Shown here piece by piece: positions 48,109 through 56,564 of a DNA stretch of 64,000 bases. Positions within the stretch are counted from its first letter, which is position 1; each line of letters begins with the position of its first letter. The stretch is taken from assembly GCA_016720745.1 (NCBI GenBank), contig JADKKA010000018.1, positions 1-64,000 on the forward strand, given 5' to 3'. This DNA comes from Chitinophagaceae bacterium (lineage in GTDB: Bacteria > Bacteroidota > Bacteroidia > Chitinophagales > Chitinophagaceae). A model generated the notes under the pieces. It saw only the letters and a list, made by a program, of their open reading frames with translations, was not told the DNA's origin and did not search any database. A program made the translations under genes and the position numbers.

Positions 48109-49587
48109 TTATTTTACTGTGTTTTCTTTATTATTACTGATTGATTCATCCAGTGTTTTGGCATTCATCATTATGGCCATTGAAACATAGATCAGCATTC
48201 CTGTAGGCATGGTACCAAGGATGGCATTACCATAAGATGCCAGCATGATGCCGACCATTCCGGATATCAGGGCCGAGATCATCAGTTTGAGTTTCGGATC
48301 CTTGACCTGGAACATGACCATCCTGGATGCCTTGATCACGATATAAAAAAGAATAAAGAGGTGGAGCAGCAGTCCAATGATTCCTTCTTCCACCCATATT
48401 AATACATACCAGCTGTCCGTGGCAATCTGGGACAAATATGCATTGGGCAGATAACGCTGAGCTTTCACACCTCCATGTCCGATTCCGGCGCCAAAAGGTC
48501 TGGACTTCATATAACGCTTTAAAAGCTTCTGGTTATCCAGCCGCACCTGCAGGGAAGCATCATTCGGATCAAATGCTGTACGCATCCGGCGGATCTGTGA
48601 ATTCCCCTGTCCGATTGTTGTGTACTTAAAGAATACAAACACCATGGCCAGCAGGGTTACCCCGATGCTCAGCACCCTGATGTTTTTTCTCAGGATGAAA
48701 AAAGTCATGAAGGCCGCCATCGGCACACTCATGGCACCTCTTGTGCCTGAAATGATCATTCCGTAAAATCCAAGCAGGGCTACGGTACGGAAAAAGAGTT
48801 TTTTCTTCCAACTCGTTTGTGCCATGGCATAGATAAATGCAACCACGGCTGAATAAGCCTGATTGGCTCCAAACTGTCCGGCGTCACTCATAAATGAAAA
48901 GACCCGAAGTTTACCGAAGAGCACATGCGTTTTAAAGTTTCCATCATCCAGCCAGGCCTGCTCCGCCCCATCCAGACCTATTTTCAGCTGCATGATTCCT
49001 TTCAGTGTGGCAAGGATGGAAAAAATGCCCCAGGCATACATGAATAAATCAAGCTTGCGGGTTGTATTAATAAAGAGCAGCGCCAATGGTACAACCATCA
49101 GCATATAAAATGAAACGCCTCTTCCGGAGAACCAGGCAGCAAAACTCTGGGCTTCGGGATTCACAATCTGAAACAATGCATAAGCAAACCAGATCAGGGC
49201 CAGCAGGGTTACATCTTTTTTAGCAGGAGTCCAGTCGATCCCTTCCCTGAATTTTTTCATGAACAGGGCGAGATAAGTCAGTATCAAAATACCATCAAGA
49301 CCTAGTCCTACCTGCAGGTCCTTGGCATAGCGGCCTAAACCAATCAGCACGAAACTCAGGGCAACTGCAGTATATAATCCCAGTTCAGGATATGTAAACA
49401 AACAATAGAGATAGGCGCCGGCAATCACCAGGGCCAGACAAGCCGCAATAACGATCATCCCTGAATTGGCAGCCAGTAGTGCCACTGCAGACAGCACTAA
49501 TAACAATGCGCCTGCCACTACAGGATTACTGAGGCGGAGTGAACCGGTCCTCGTATCAAATGGATGTATGTTACTTACCTTATTCAT
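48109..49587 (-). CDS. O-antigen ligase/polymerase family protein (Wzy-like)
   Basis: About twelve membrane helices with a large periplasmic loop holding MRTAFDPNDASLQVRLDNQK and SRPFGAGIGHGGVKAQRYLP. This is the Wzy_C (O-antigen ligase) region, whose conserved Arg and His residues lie in the loop. 492 residues. Should polymerise flipped repeat units. Start ATG overlaps the stop of the flippase gene by 4 bases (ATGA), showing translational coupling. Confidence 0.88.
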   Translation of the reverse strand: MNKVSNIHPFDTRTGSLRLSNPVVAGALLLVLSAVALLAANSGMIVIAACLALVIAGAYLYCLFTYPELGLYTAVALSFVLIGLGRYAKDLQVGLGLDGILILTYLALFMKKFREGIDWTPAKKDVTLLALIWFAYALFQIVNPEAQSFAAWFSGRGVSFYMLMVVPLALLFINTTRKLDLFMYAWGIFSILATLKGIMQLKIGLDGAEQAWLDDGNFKTHVLFGKLRVFSFMSDAGQFGANQAYSAVVAFIYAMAQTSWKKKLFFRTVALLGFYGMIISGTRGAMSVPMAAFMTFFILRKNIRVLSIGVTLLAMVFVFFKYTTIGQGNSQIRRMRTAFDPNDASLQVRLDNQKLLKRYMKSRPFGAGIGHGGVKAQRYLPNAYLSQIATDSWYVLIWVEEGIIGLLLHLFILFYIVIKASRMVMFQVKDPKLKLMISALISGMVGIMLASYGNAILGTMPTGMLIYVSMAIMMNAKTLDESISNNKENTVK

Positions 49588-50978
49588 GATCCTGTTTTCA
49601 CCACAACGGCTGTTTGCTTACTGATGAAACGATGGTATAGTTGTTTATAAAAATCCCATCCATGCGAAAAAATATCCCTGAACCGAAGACCAATCTGCTG
49701 ATCCAGGAATCGAAATCCCACATAGATACCTACCAGGGTAAATAAAATAGAGCCAACAGCCACCAGGGCCAGTGATTCAAAAACATAAATAGCAATCAGG
49801 TCACCGGCAATATTGGCGACCAGCATCAGCAGTACTTTCACAGCATTAACCCGGGGCTGATTGATACTATCCAATCCGATACCAGTCATGCGGTCAATCG
49901 GCAGCAGCAAACCATAAATTGAAAAAATCCGTACAATGTTGACGGCACTGATACCGGTTACCGGATCAGCACTGAGATATTGTTTACCCGACAGGATCCA
50001 TACAAAAAGATCGGCGAAGCAAAAAGTAAAGAGGCTTACACCGATGAATAAATAAGTGATCGCTCCGGCGTAAGTGTAAAAAAAGTTTTTAACCGCTTCG
50101 TTATTCCCCTGCAGACTGGCTTTCGACATTTTGGGAAAGGCAGTAGCGGTGAAACTGCGCAACGGTATCTGTTGTAGTTCGGTAAGTTTAAGCGGAATAC
50201 TGTACAAAGCAACAGCTGCATTGCCCATGGGGCTCAGACTGAGAATAAATGTATCGGCGCTGCGCAGCAGGTTGGTACCTACCAGGGTAAATGTGGTGTA
50301 TTTGCCAAACTGTAAGAGGGTGCGCTTGCTCTCCGCTGTTGCTTTTCTGATGAGTTGCATACCATCCCATCCAGTAATCAAGCTCACTATTGATGTCAGT
50401 GCATTTACAACCAGGTAAACGATCACCAGTTGTTCAATGGTCATTGGCAGGAAAAAAAGGTGAACCAATAATACCAGGAAAAAAGAAACGCTGTTGATGG
50501 ATTTCAGCAGGAGCATTTTTCCAAAACGGCGGTCGGCCTGTAAAATAAGCAGGGCATTATTCCAGGGCAGGTTGAAAAGGGCCAGTAATGGATACCAGCG
50601 GAAAAAGAGACGGTAGCCTGAATGGCTGACCGCATCATTGAAAAATAAATTGCAACTAAATACCGTGATACTTATCAATAAGGTTGAAATGATACCGATG
50701 CTGGCATTGGCACCAATCAGGCTTTGCCTGTTTTCGGCAGTGGCACCTGAGAGAAAACGAACCAGACCGGTATTGGTGATACCAAAGCGGAACATTTCGA
50801 TAAATGATCCGGCTGCAATAAAGATCACCCATTGTCCAAAATCATTGGCCTCCAGGCTCCTTGCCATGAGGGCAAAACCGGCAATACCAAAAATGGCAAT
50901 GACCAGGTTGCCTGCTAAGGAGAGAAAATTCTCTTCACGGATAATATATTGCCATTTCTTTTTCAAAGGTTGCGCCAA
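49584..50978 (-). CDS. Polysaccharide flippase (Wzx/MurJ-like MATE/MOP superfamily)
   Basis: About twelve to fourteen helices starting REENFLSLAGNLVIAIFGIA, GFALMARSLEANDFGQWVIF. The G-x-F-A-L-x-A-R-x-L-x-x-x-x-F-G-x-W pattern is typical of polysaccharide exporters. 464 residues, intact, ending with TGA that overlaps the polymerase start. Moves lipid-linked repeat units across the inner membrane. It abuts the co-polymerase gene with no gap. Confidence 0.9.
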   Translation of the reverse strand: MAQPLKKKWQYIIREENFLSLAGNLVIAIFGIAGFALMARSLEANDFGQWVIFIAAGSFIEMFRFGITNTGLVRFLSGATAENRQSLIGANASIGIISTLLISITVFSCNLFFNDAVSHSGYRLFFRWYPLLALFNLPWNNALLILQADRRFGKMLLLKSINSVSFFLVLLVHLFFLPMTIEQLVIVYLVVNALTSIVSLITGWDGMQLIRKATAESKRTLLQFGKYTTFTLVGTNLLRSADTFILSLSPMGNAAVALYSIPLKLTELQQIPLRSFTATAFPKMSKASLQGNNEAVKNFFYTYAGAITYLFIGVSLFTFCFADLFVWILSGKQYLSADPVTGISAVNIVRIFSIYGLLLPIDRMTGIGLDSINQPRVNAVKVLLMLVANIAGDLIAIYVFESLALVAVGSILFTLVGIYVGFRFLDQQIGLRFRDIFSHGWDFYKQLYHRFISKQTAVVVKTGS

Positions 50979-53402
50979 TTAAAAATGATTTTTAGAAAAG
51001 AACTGGAAGCGGATCAGGCTTTTGATTTTTTTTCTGATCCAGCTGCGTTTCTTCGGTAAATCACCGATCAGTGATTCTGTTTCCTGCACTTCTACTCCGT
51101 TAAGGATAGCATGCATTTTTGTTCCTGTTAATGGCAGGATATCCTGAATAACCTGTTTGTCGGCTTCCGACCAAACCCGATTGGAACGGCAGGTCAGTAC
51201 CACCAGATCAGCACCAGCGATCAGCGGAGCAGGATAATTATCTTTCAGCAGGGCTGGTAATTCAATGAATAAATAATCAGGGATTCCTTCTTCTTTTGTC
51301 AGTGCATTTTTGCAGATTGTTTCGATATCAGCCGCCTGCAGAAATGCGGTATTACCGGTACCGTTCAGATAGGCAGCTGAAGGGAGATAGGTTTCAGGGT
51401 TCTGCAGAAAAGCATTTTGTGTATCAATTCTTGGATCCTGGTAACCAAACAATTTCTGAAACAGGGGATACTTATTGGCCGGCCGGATGGGGGCCATGCT
51501 TCCGGATAAATTAAGGAAGAACACTTTTTTACCCTGATCCATCAGCGTGCGGGCCAGGTTACCGGCTATTACAGATTTCCCTTCTTTGTCGAGGGTACTG
51601 ATAAAAGAAATAGTCACCGGTTTTTTACCATTGCCGGAGAATTCTGTCAATTGCTGCATTTTTTGCGTGATAAGCTGAAGCAGTCTTTTCTGCACTGCGG
51701 GGAATTGTTCAATACCGGGGTTGCGGTACACTTTGGGAAGCATTCCAAGGAAAGGAATCCCAGAGACTGCTGTTGCTTTTTTGGCGTTGCGCATGGTGCT
51801 GTCAAAAAACTCCATCAAAATGATGATACCGAGTACCAATAAGCCACCTAAGATAGCAGCAGCTACCACCAGCATTTTCCTTTTATCAGGAATGGGAGAA
51901 ATCGGGAAAAAGGGCTGGTCAACCGCCTTGATATTGGAAGAAAGTTCATTGTCCTGCAGTTTGAGTTTAGCCAGGTTCAGTCCGTGCAGGATCTCCAGGT
52001 ATCCCTGTTCTGCTACGGCAATTTCTCTTTCAATTCTTTTGATTTGTGCACCGGCAGGAGCATAGATGGAATATTGCTGACGAAAATCGCGGTTGCGCTG
52101 GTCCATAACAAGCAGTCTGGCCCTGATATTTTCTGCTTCTACTACATTATTAATCCACTCAGAAAGCACTTTGCTAACCGGTAATCCATCTGTTGTATTC
52201 TGATAGGCATAAAGATCATCGACACTTTTCTTAATATCGCTGGTCAGCGACTCAGCTTGTTTTCTCAAAGATGGGAGGCTTTTCCTGCTTTCTTCATTTG
52301 ATTCTGATTCTGCCTCGGCAGCTGCCAGTTCATAATTGATGGCTCCCAGTTGCTTCTTTTTATCGAGCACACTGCTGCTCTTCAATTGTACCAATTGCTG
52401 GATATTGAGTTTCTCCTCCAGTCTTTTGATGGCGGCTTCATGTCCGGCCAGTTGCGCTTTTTTATTGGTATAGTCCACCTCCATATCTTCCTTTACCACT
52501 GCAACTGCCTTACTTTGTTCGTAGTAGTTAATGATATTGTTCGACTTGTTAAAAGCCAGTAATTTATCTTCTGACGATTTCAGTAAAAGGCTGGCATCCC
52601 GGAGCTGGGCTTCAAAATACTTAACCACTTCATCGGAACGGTTTTCCTTGATGCCTTTGTAGTTTTCAATACATACATCATTGAAGATCGCAAGGGTTTG
52701 CTGACAAATACCCGGATCATCTGTTTCAAAAGTTAATTTGATCAGGTCACTGTTCGCAATACGCTGTGCTTTCACAGCCGCTATGGCTTTAATGGAATAA
52801 TGAGGATGGGTATAGTTGAGCAGCTTGTAAACAAAATTGGTGTCGCTGCTCTTCATGAGGGCCGTCAGGTTATGAACGGTATTTTCATAATCGTATAGAT
52901 TGATCGATGCCGGGAAAAGTCGGCTTGTTACAGGTATGGCCGTACTATCGGCAGCCAGCAGTACGGAAGAACCCTGATTCCTGGCTGGATTCACCGAAAT
53001 GGTATCGGCCGCTTTTGTGTTTCTGGCGATATAACGGTAGACTTCCGGAGGAGTTATTTTTTTCAACTCTTCGAATGATGCAGCTGAAATGTATTTGGGA
53101 TCTGCTTTACCCAGCAGCAGGTGCTGCGCTAAAAGGCGGATGGCCACTTCTTCCTGAGTCTCCCTTGAATTGATAATATTCAGCAGGTTATCAAAAGAAG
53201 AGTTGGTGGCAAAATAGTTGAAGGTCTTATCCATTTCTATGGATGAGCCGGTTGCCAGTCCGGTATATAAAACAGTTTGTGAAGTATACCGGTATTTGGG
53301 TTTACTGGTTGAACTGATCACCAATGCGGCGAGCAGGATGGGAACCATTACCAGTATGATAATGTGTTTTCGAATGATTCGGATAAAGTCAATGAGTTTC
53401 AT
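50979..53402 (-). CDS. Wzc-like polysaccharide co-polymerase with degenerate tyrosine-kinase domain
   Basis: The Wzz domain opens KLIDFIRIIRKHIIILVMVP with the first helix. A long periplasmic coiled-coil region follows (about residues 230-500), then GNVR-like YAPAGAQIKRIEREIAVAEQ. The second helix is MLVVAAAILGGLLVLGIIIL near residue 540. The cytoplasmic domain has a P-loop-like STLDKEGKSVIAGNLAR, but the Walker A' position reads FFLNLSGSM (no Asp) and the Walker B position LFIELP (no Asp). There is no Tyr cluster at the C-terminus (KSLIRFQFFSKNHF). So chain-length control is likely kept while kinase activity is probably lost. 807 residues. Confidence 0.88.
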   Translation of the reverse strand: MKLIDFIRIIRKHIIILVMVPILLAALVISSTSKPKYRYTSQTVLYTGLATGSSIEMDKTFNYFATNSSFDNLLNIINSRETQEEVAIRLLAQHLLLGKADPKYISAASFEELKKITPPEVYRYIARNTKAADTISVNPARNQGSSVLLAADSTAIPVTSRLFPASINLYDYENTVHNLTALMKSSDTNFVYKLLNYTHPHYSIKAIAAVKAQRIANSDLIKLTFETDDPGICQQTLAIFNDVCIENYKGIKENRSDEVVKYFEAQLRDASLLLKSSEDKLLAFNKSNNIINYYEQSKAVAVVKEDMEVDYTNKKAQLAGHEAAIKRLEEKLNIQQLVQLKSSSVLDKKKQLGAINYELAAAEAESESNEESRKSLPSLRKQAESLTSDIKKSVDDLYAYQNTTDGLPVSKVLSEWINNVVEAENIRARLLVMDQRNRDFRQQYSIYAPAGAQIKRIEREIAVAEQGYLEILHGLNLAKLKLQDNELSSNIKAVDQPFFPISPIPDKRKMLVVAAAILGGLLVLGIIILMEFFDSTMRNAKKATAVSGIPFLGMLPKVYRNPGIEQFPAVQKRLLQLITQKMQQLTEFSGNGKKPVTISFISTLDKEGKSVIAGNLARTLMDQGKKVFFLNLSGSMAPIRPANKYPLFQKLFGYQDPRIDTQNAFLQNPETYLPSAAYLNGTGNTAFLQAADIETICKNALTKEEGIPDYLFIELPALLKDNYPAPLIAGADLVVLTCRSNRVWSEADKQVIQDILPLTGTKMHAILNGVEVQETESLIGDLPKKRSWIRKKIKSLIRFQFFSKNHF

Positions 53403-53407
53403 GGCAG

Positions 53408-54148
53408 TTATTTTGAAACAGGGTTAAAAGGAAACCCGGCCAGTTCTTCCAGGATCATCCTGGCGGTAGTAAAATCAGTTTTTGCTTTTTCATAGTCCGC
53501 TTCTACTTTAGTGGTGATATCAGAAATGCGGACATATTCGCTTACGGGTATCACGCCGTTCCTGAATTCTTTGTCTACCATGTCCATATTCACTTTTGCA
53601 TTACCTAAAGCCAGTGACTGTATATTGAGTAAGCGCTGTTTTAGCAATACGTCCTGGTACAGTTTGATCACTGTTTGGCGCAGTTCTTCTTCCTGGGCCT
53701 GGGCCATGCTGCGGGCCTGTTCCAGTTCGGTATTTGCTTTTTTGATCTGGCTTTTGCGGTTGAGCAGGTCCCCGATCGGGAATTTCATGTACACACCCAC
53801 TCCGTAATTCAATTGTTTGCTGGTAGCACTGAAAACCGTGGTGGAAAGTCCGTTGTTGGTAGAGGAGAAATTATCAAATGTACCGTAGCGGGTATCGGCC
53901 TGGAAGCCCAGGTTGCGGGTCCAGTAATTCTTTTCCATCTGCAGATTAGCGTGTTTGGCTTCAATTTCCAGTTTCCGGTACTGCAGGAATGGGCTGTACT
54001 TTAATGCAGAGTCTAAGATATCAGCCAATGGTGGAATCACCAGTTTATTGTCTTTTCTGGCAGAATCTGTTGTTGTCTGAGCGCTGATTGAACTGGCAGC
54101 AGCGAGGAACAAACAAATAAGGGGTACGGAGTAAATAATCTTTTTCAT
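53408..54148 (-). CDS. Half-size TolC-family outer-membrane protein
   Basis: Signal peptide KKIIYSVPLICLFLAAASSI SAQ, then one OEP repeat: PPLADILDSALKYSPFLQYR, the long coiled coil QARSMAQAQEEELRQTVIKL, GVIPVSEYVRISDITTKVEA, ending after one repeat at 246 residues. Usual TolC proteins have two repeats and 420-480 residues. No frame disruption is visible, so the short form is probably genuine. It occupies the place where a Wza-type export channel would be expected. Confidence 0.85.
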   Translation of the reverse strand: MKKIIYSVPLICLFLAAASSISAQTTTDSARKDNKLVIPPLADILDSALKYSPFLQYRKLEIEAKHANLQMEKNYWTRNLGFQADTRYGTFDNFSSTNNGLSTTVFSATSKQLNYGVGVYMKFPIGDLLNRKSQIKKANTELEQARSMAQAQEEELRQTVIKLYQDVLLKQRLLNIQSLALGNAKVNMDMVDKEFRNGVIPVSEYVRISDITTKVEADYEKAKTDFTTARMILEELAGFPFNPVSK

Positions 54149-54169
54149 GACGGTGGTTGTATAGCTATA

Positions 54170-55426
54170 TTAAACAGTGCTTTTCTGCAATAATGCCGGT
54201 ATCGTTCGAAGAATCAGTTTCATATCATACCAGAAAGAATATTTCCCATCTCTGAAATGATCGGCATATTCATTATCCAGTCGCATTCTTTCCTCTTCCG
54301 ACATATTGCCGCCTTTGCCGCGCAGTTCCACCTGCCAGAGACCGGTGATCCCGGCTGGTGCCAGAAATCTTTTCGACAGATTATCCTTGGTCAGCATCTC
54401 GGCTTCATAAACCGGCAGTGGACGGTTACCCACAATCGACATATCGCCTTTGATGACATTAATCAGTTGTGGCAATTCATCAATACTGGTATTCCGGATA
54501 AATCGTCCTACACGGGTGATCCTGGGATCATTCACAATTTTTACAAAGGCTGCTTTCTTTTTTGAGAGTTCAGTCTTTTGCTGATTGTACCAGTTATCAC
54601 AAATCGCATGATTATCCACATACATCACCGGCGAACAGGTTTCTCCTTCGGGGAGCTGGCTGCATTTGGGACAGGGCAGATCGAAACGTATCACATCATT
54701 GGCACCCTGCTGGTTGTATTGGTTCATGGTAACGGCCAGTTTTTTCAGTTCTTTATCGGCACCGCTTCTCATGGAACGCAGTTTGTAAAAGTCAAATACT
54801 TTACGACCCACTCTTTTAGAAGTGAAATACACTTTCCCTTTTGACTCCAGGCGGATGGCTAGCATCAGGATCAGCAGAAAAGGAGCGGCGATGATCAAAA
54901 CAGTGGAAGCCACTGCGATATCAAACAATCTTTTGGAGAGTGGCATTTTAAATACACCTCCATGACAACTGACAGGGACCGGCTCATCTGTTTTCTTCCG
55001 GTATTTGGTCAGAAATTGTACACGGCCGGGAATTTTTTCAGCAACCGCAGTAGACATCACATAGAAATCATCCATCTTTTTTTCCTGCGCCAGTTTTAAT
55101 AGTTCAGGGCTGAACTGGCTGCTTAAGAGAATAAAGGGAATGGTATCGTACACTTTGCAGGAACGCAGATAATCATAGAGATAAACAGCGTTCTTACCTG
55201 GCAGGTGGTATTCACAAATGATGGCAGCAGGCCCTTTGCCACTGGTGATGATACTGATTGCTTCCAGCACGTTTCCGGCCTGGATCAGCATCACATTGGC
55301 CGTTTCTTTAAGTGAACGGGCAAAGGAAGGCGTATTTCCTACGTACAAAATCCTTTGGATATTATTAGCTGTTCCAGCAATCGGAAGGGAGGAACGGGTG
55401 ACGGATTGTTCAGCAGTGATTACCAT
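54170..55426 (-). CDS. Phosphoglycosyl transferase (EPS priming) with N-terminal pseudo-receiver and Cys-rich insert
   Basis: Residues 23-140 have receiver-like order (RILYVGNTPSFARSLKET, AAIICEYHLPGKNAVYLYDY, PFILLSS), but the phospho-Asp position is Glu72 and the acidic pocket and final Lys are absent. The catalytic part is a monotopic bacterial sugar transferase: KRLFDIAVASTVLIIAAPFL, the reentrant helix, SKRVGRKVFDFYKLRSMRSG, TSIDELPQLINVIKGDMSIV GNRPLP, FLAPAGITGLWQVE. Between them stands an insert with four Cys (CPKC, ETC, AIC), a possible zinc site. ATG 55426 overlaps the upstream receiver gene by 7 bases. It should load the first sugar-phosphate onto undecaprenyl phosphate. Confidence 0.88.
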   Translation of the reverse strand: MVITAEQSVTRSSLPIAGTANNIQRILYVGNTPSFARSLKETANVMLIQAGNVLEAISIITSGKGPAAIICEYHLPGKNAVYLYDYLRSCKVYDTIPFILLSSQFSPELLKLAQEKKMDDFYVMSTAVAEKIPGRVQFLTKYRKKTDEPVPVSCHGGVFKMPLSKRLFDIAVASTVLIIAAPFLLILMLAIRLESKGKVYFTSKRVGRKVFDFYKLRSMRSGADKELKKLAVTMNQYNQQGANDVIRFDLPCPKCSQLPEGETCSPVMYVDNHAICDNWYNQQKTELSKKKAAFVKIVNDPRITRVGRFIRNTSIDELPQLINVIKGDMSIVGNRPLPVYEAEMLTKDNLSKRFLAPAGITGLWQVELRGKGGNMSEEERMRLDNEYADHFRDGKYSFWYDMKLILRTIPALLQKSTV

Positions 55427-55809
55427 ACAATTGAATAATGAATGGGGAATAAATTCTTCTTGATGATTTCCAGCAATTCTTCGGGATTGAAGGGTTTGGT
55501 TACATAATCCTGTGCCCCGAGCTGGTAACAACGGATCCTTTCTTTGCTTTCAGCTTTTCCGGAAAGCATTACAACAGGGGTATGGGTTGTATACCCTCTC
55601 TGGCGGAGTGAAGCCAGGAACTGATAACCATCCATTGCCGGCATTTCAATATCACAGATCACCAGGTCAGGCATTGTGGTTTCCAGCCAGTCAAGTGCAT
55701 CCTGACCGTTGTTCAAATAGACCACTTCGTATTGCTCGGACAGAAAATTTTCAAGCAGCAGTCCGATATTCACTTCATCATCAACTATGAGTAGTTTCTT
55801 CTTCATCAT
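55420..55809 (-). CDS. Stand-alone response regulator receiver, EPS operon
   Basis: A single receiver domain with all key residues: KLLIVDDEVNIGLLLENFLS, LVICDIEMPAMDGYQFL (phospho-Asp), VVMLSGKAES, YVTKPFNPEEL (Lys). 129 residues, no output domain. Overlaps the phosphoglycosyl transferase gene, whose N-terminus is itself receiver-like. Follows the Hpt gene by 7 bases. Likely takes phosphate from the Hpt protein or contacts the transferase. Confidence 0.93.
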   Translation of the reverse strand: MMKKKLLIVDDEVNIGLLLENFLSEQYEVVYLNNGQDALDWLETTMPDLVICDIEMPAMDGYQFLASLRQRGYTTHTPVVMLSGKAESKERIRCYQLGAQDYVTKPFNPEELLEIIKKNLFPIHYSIVW

Positions 55810-55816
55810 GATTATT

Positions 55817-56203
55817 TTAATTATTTAAGTATTGGGTGTTCATCTGGGTCACCACTTCACGCAGTACCCAACTTGTTTTTTCGATGGCCCTCTGGAGTTC
55901 AATCGTTGCCATCTGGTCTTTGGCCAATCTTTCGATACTCCTGATTTCCTGTTCCACTTTTACGACAGCATACATACCCAGGGTGGGTTTGATGCGGTGT
56001 GCGGTTGTTTGTAAAGTGGAGAAATCCCTTTCCAGGTGGGCCCGGTGTAATTCATCAATCGCCTTGGGGATGGTAATAGTGAATGAGCGGATCAATCGCT
56101 CGCGGACTTCTTCATTGCCGCGGCATAATTTTTCAATCAGGCTCAGGTCGAATAATTTTTCGCCTTCACGCAGTGTACAGATAGCTTGTGTCATTGTTTT
56201 CAT
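55817..56203 (-). CDS. Hpt (histidine phosphotransfer) domain protein, first gene of the EPS operon
   Basis: 128 residues with the Hpt core: LSLIEKLCRGNEEVRERLIR, and the phosphorylatable His in TTAHRIKPTLGMYAVVKVEQ (pattern A-H-x-x-K-x-x-x-G). No other domain. As a free phosphotransfer protein it needs a hybrid kinase; the only hybrid kinase in the window is the H-NOX-linked one at 60 kb. ATG 56203 is favoured; a second Met at 56194 is possible. A sigma-54-like promoter ends 20 bases upstream. Confidence 0.88.
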   Translation of the reverse strand: MKTMTQAICTLREGEKLFDLSLIEKLCRGNEEVRERLIRSFTITIPKAIDELHRAHLERDFSTLQTTAHRIKPTLGMYAVVKVEQEIRSIERLAKDQMATIELQRAIEKTSWVLREVVTQMNTQYLNN

Positions 56204-56222
56204 TTTAAGTCATCCCTGTTTG

Positions 56223-56237
56223 GCCATTCCTGTGCCA
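56223..56237 (-). promoter_or_regulatory. Sigma-54-like promoter TGGCAC-N5-TGGC upstream of the EPS operon
   Basis: On the minus strand TTGGCACAGGAATGGCC gives a perfect -24 TGGCAC and a -12 TGGC, with the invariant GG and GC 12 bases apart. Transcription would start near 56211, about 8 bases before the Hpt ATG. The -12 box deviates from TTGC at one base. Confidence 0.6.
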
Positions 56238-56312
56238 AAGAATAAAGAGACAGACTTAATTGGATATCAAGATTTTACATTTCAGCAGAGAGTGGTGAAT
56301 TCCCTGCAAGAG

Positions 56313-56341
56313 AATGGTATTCCGAAAAACGGAATATCATT
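56313..56341. promoter_or_regulatory. Long palindrome, candidate activator (UAS) site of the EPS operon
   Basis: AATGGTATTCCG-AAAAA-CGGAATATCATT: arms of 12 bases match at 11. Its core TTCCG-N5-CGGAA (56320-56334) lies 83 bases upstream of the -24 box, a normal distance for an NtrC-type activator site. Confidence 0.55.
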
Positions 56342-56504
56342 CCTTACATTGAAACTCAAAAGATTGTTATTTAAGTTGCAGCGAACCGGAAATTATTCTG
56401 ATTCGGGTGTATTCGCTTAAAGGTTCTAATGGTTTATACTGGCATTGACTGGATCTCATTTGAAATTTCTTGTTATTCGCGTTTATGTTTTATAGGGCCA
56501 AAAT

Positions 56505-56538
56505 GAAAAAAGCCCGTCAGCTCAAATGCTGACGGGCT
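56505..56538 (-). terminator. Intrinsic terminator of ugd
   Basis: An 11-bp perfect stem, AGCCCGTCAGC against GCTGACGGGCT, with a six-base loop. On the minus strand it is followed by TTTTT. It lies 27 bases after the ugd stop and separates ugd from the EPS promoter region. Confidence 0.9.
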
Positions 56539-56564
56539 AAAAAAACTTATACGGATTAATTACT

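Larger units (their letters stand above)
56204..56564. other. Control region between EPS operon and ugd
   Basis: This 361-base stretch has no gene. It holds a sigma-54-like promoter (56223-56237, minus), a long palindrome (56313-56341), about 160 bases of AT-rich sequence in which I see no further structure (56342-56504), and the ugd terminator (56505-56538). Confidence 0.7.
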
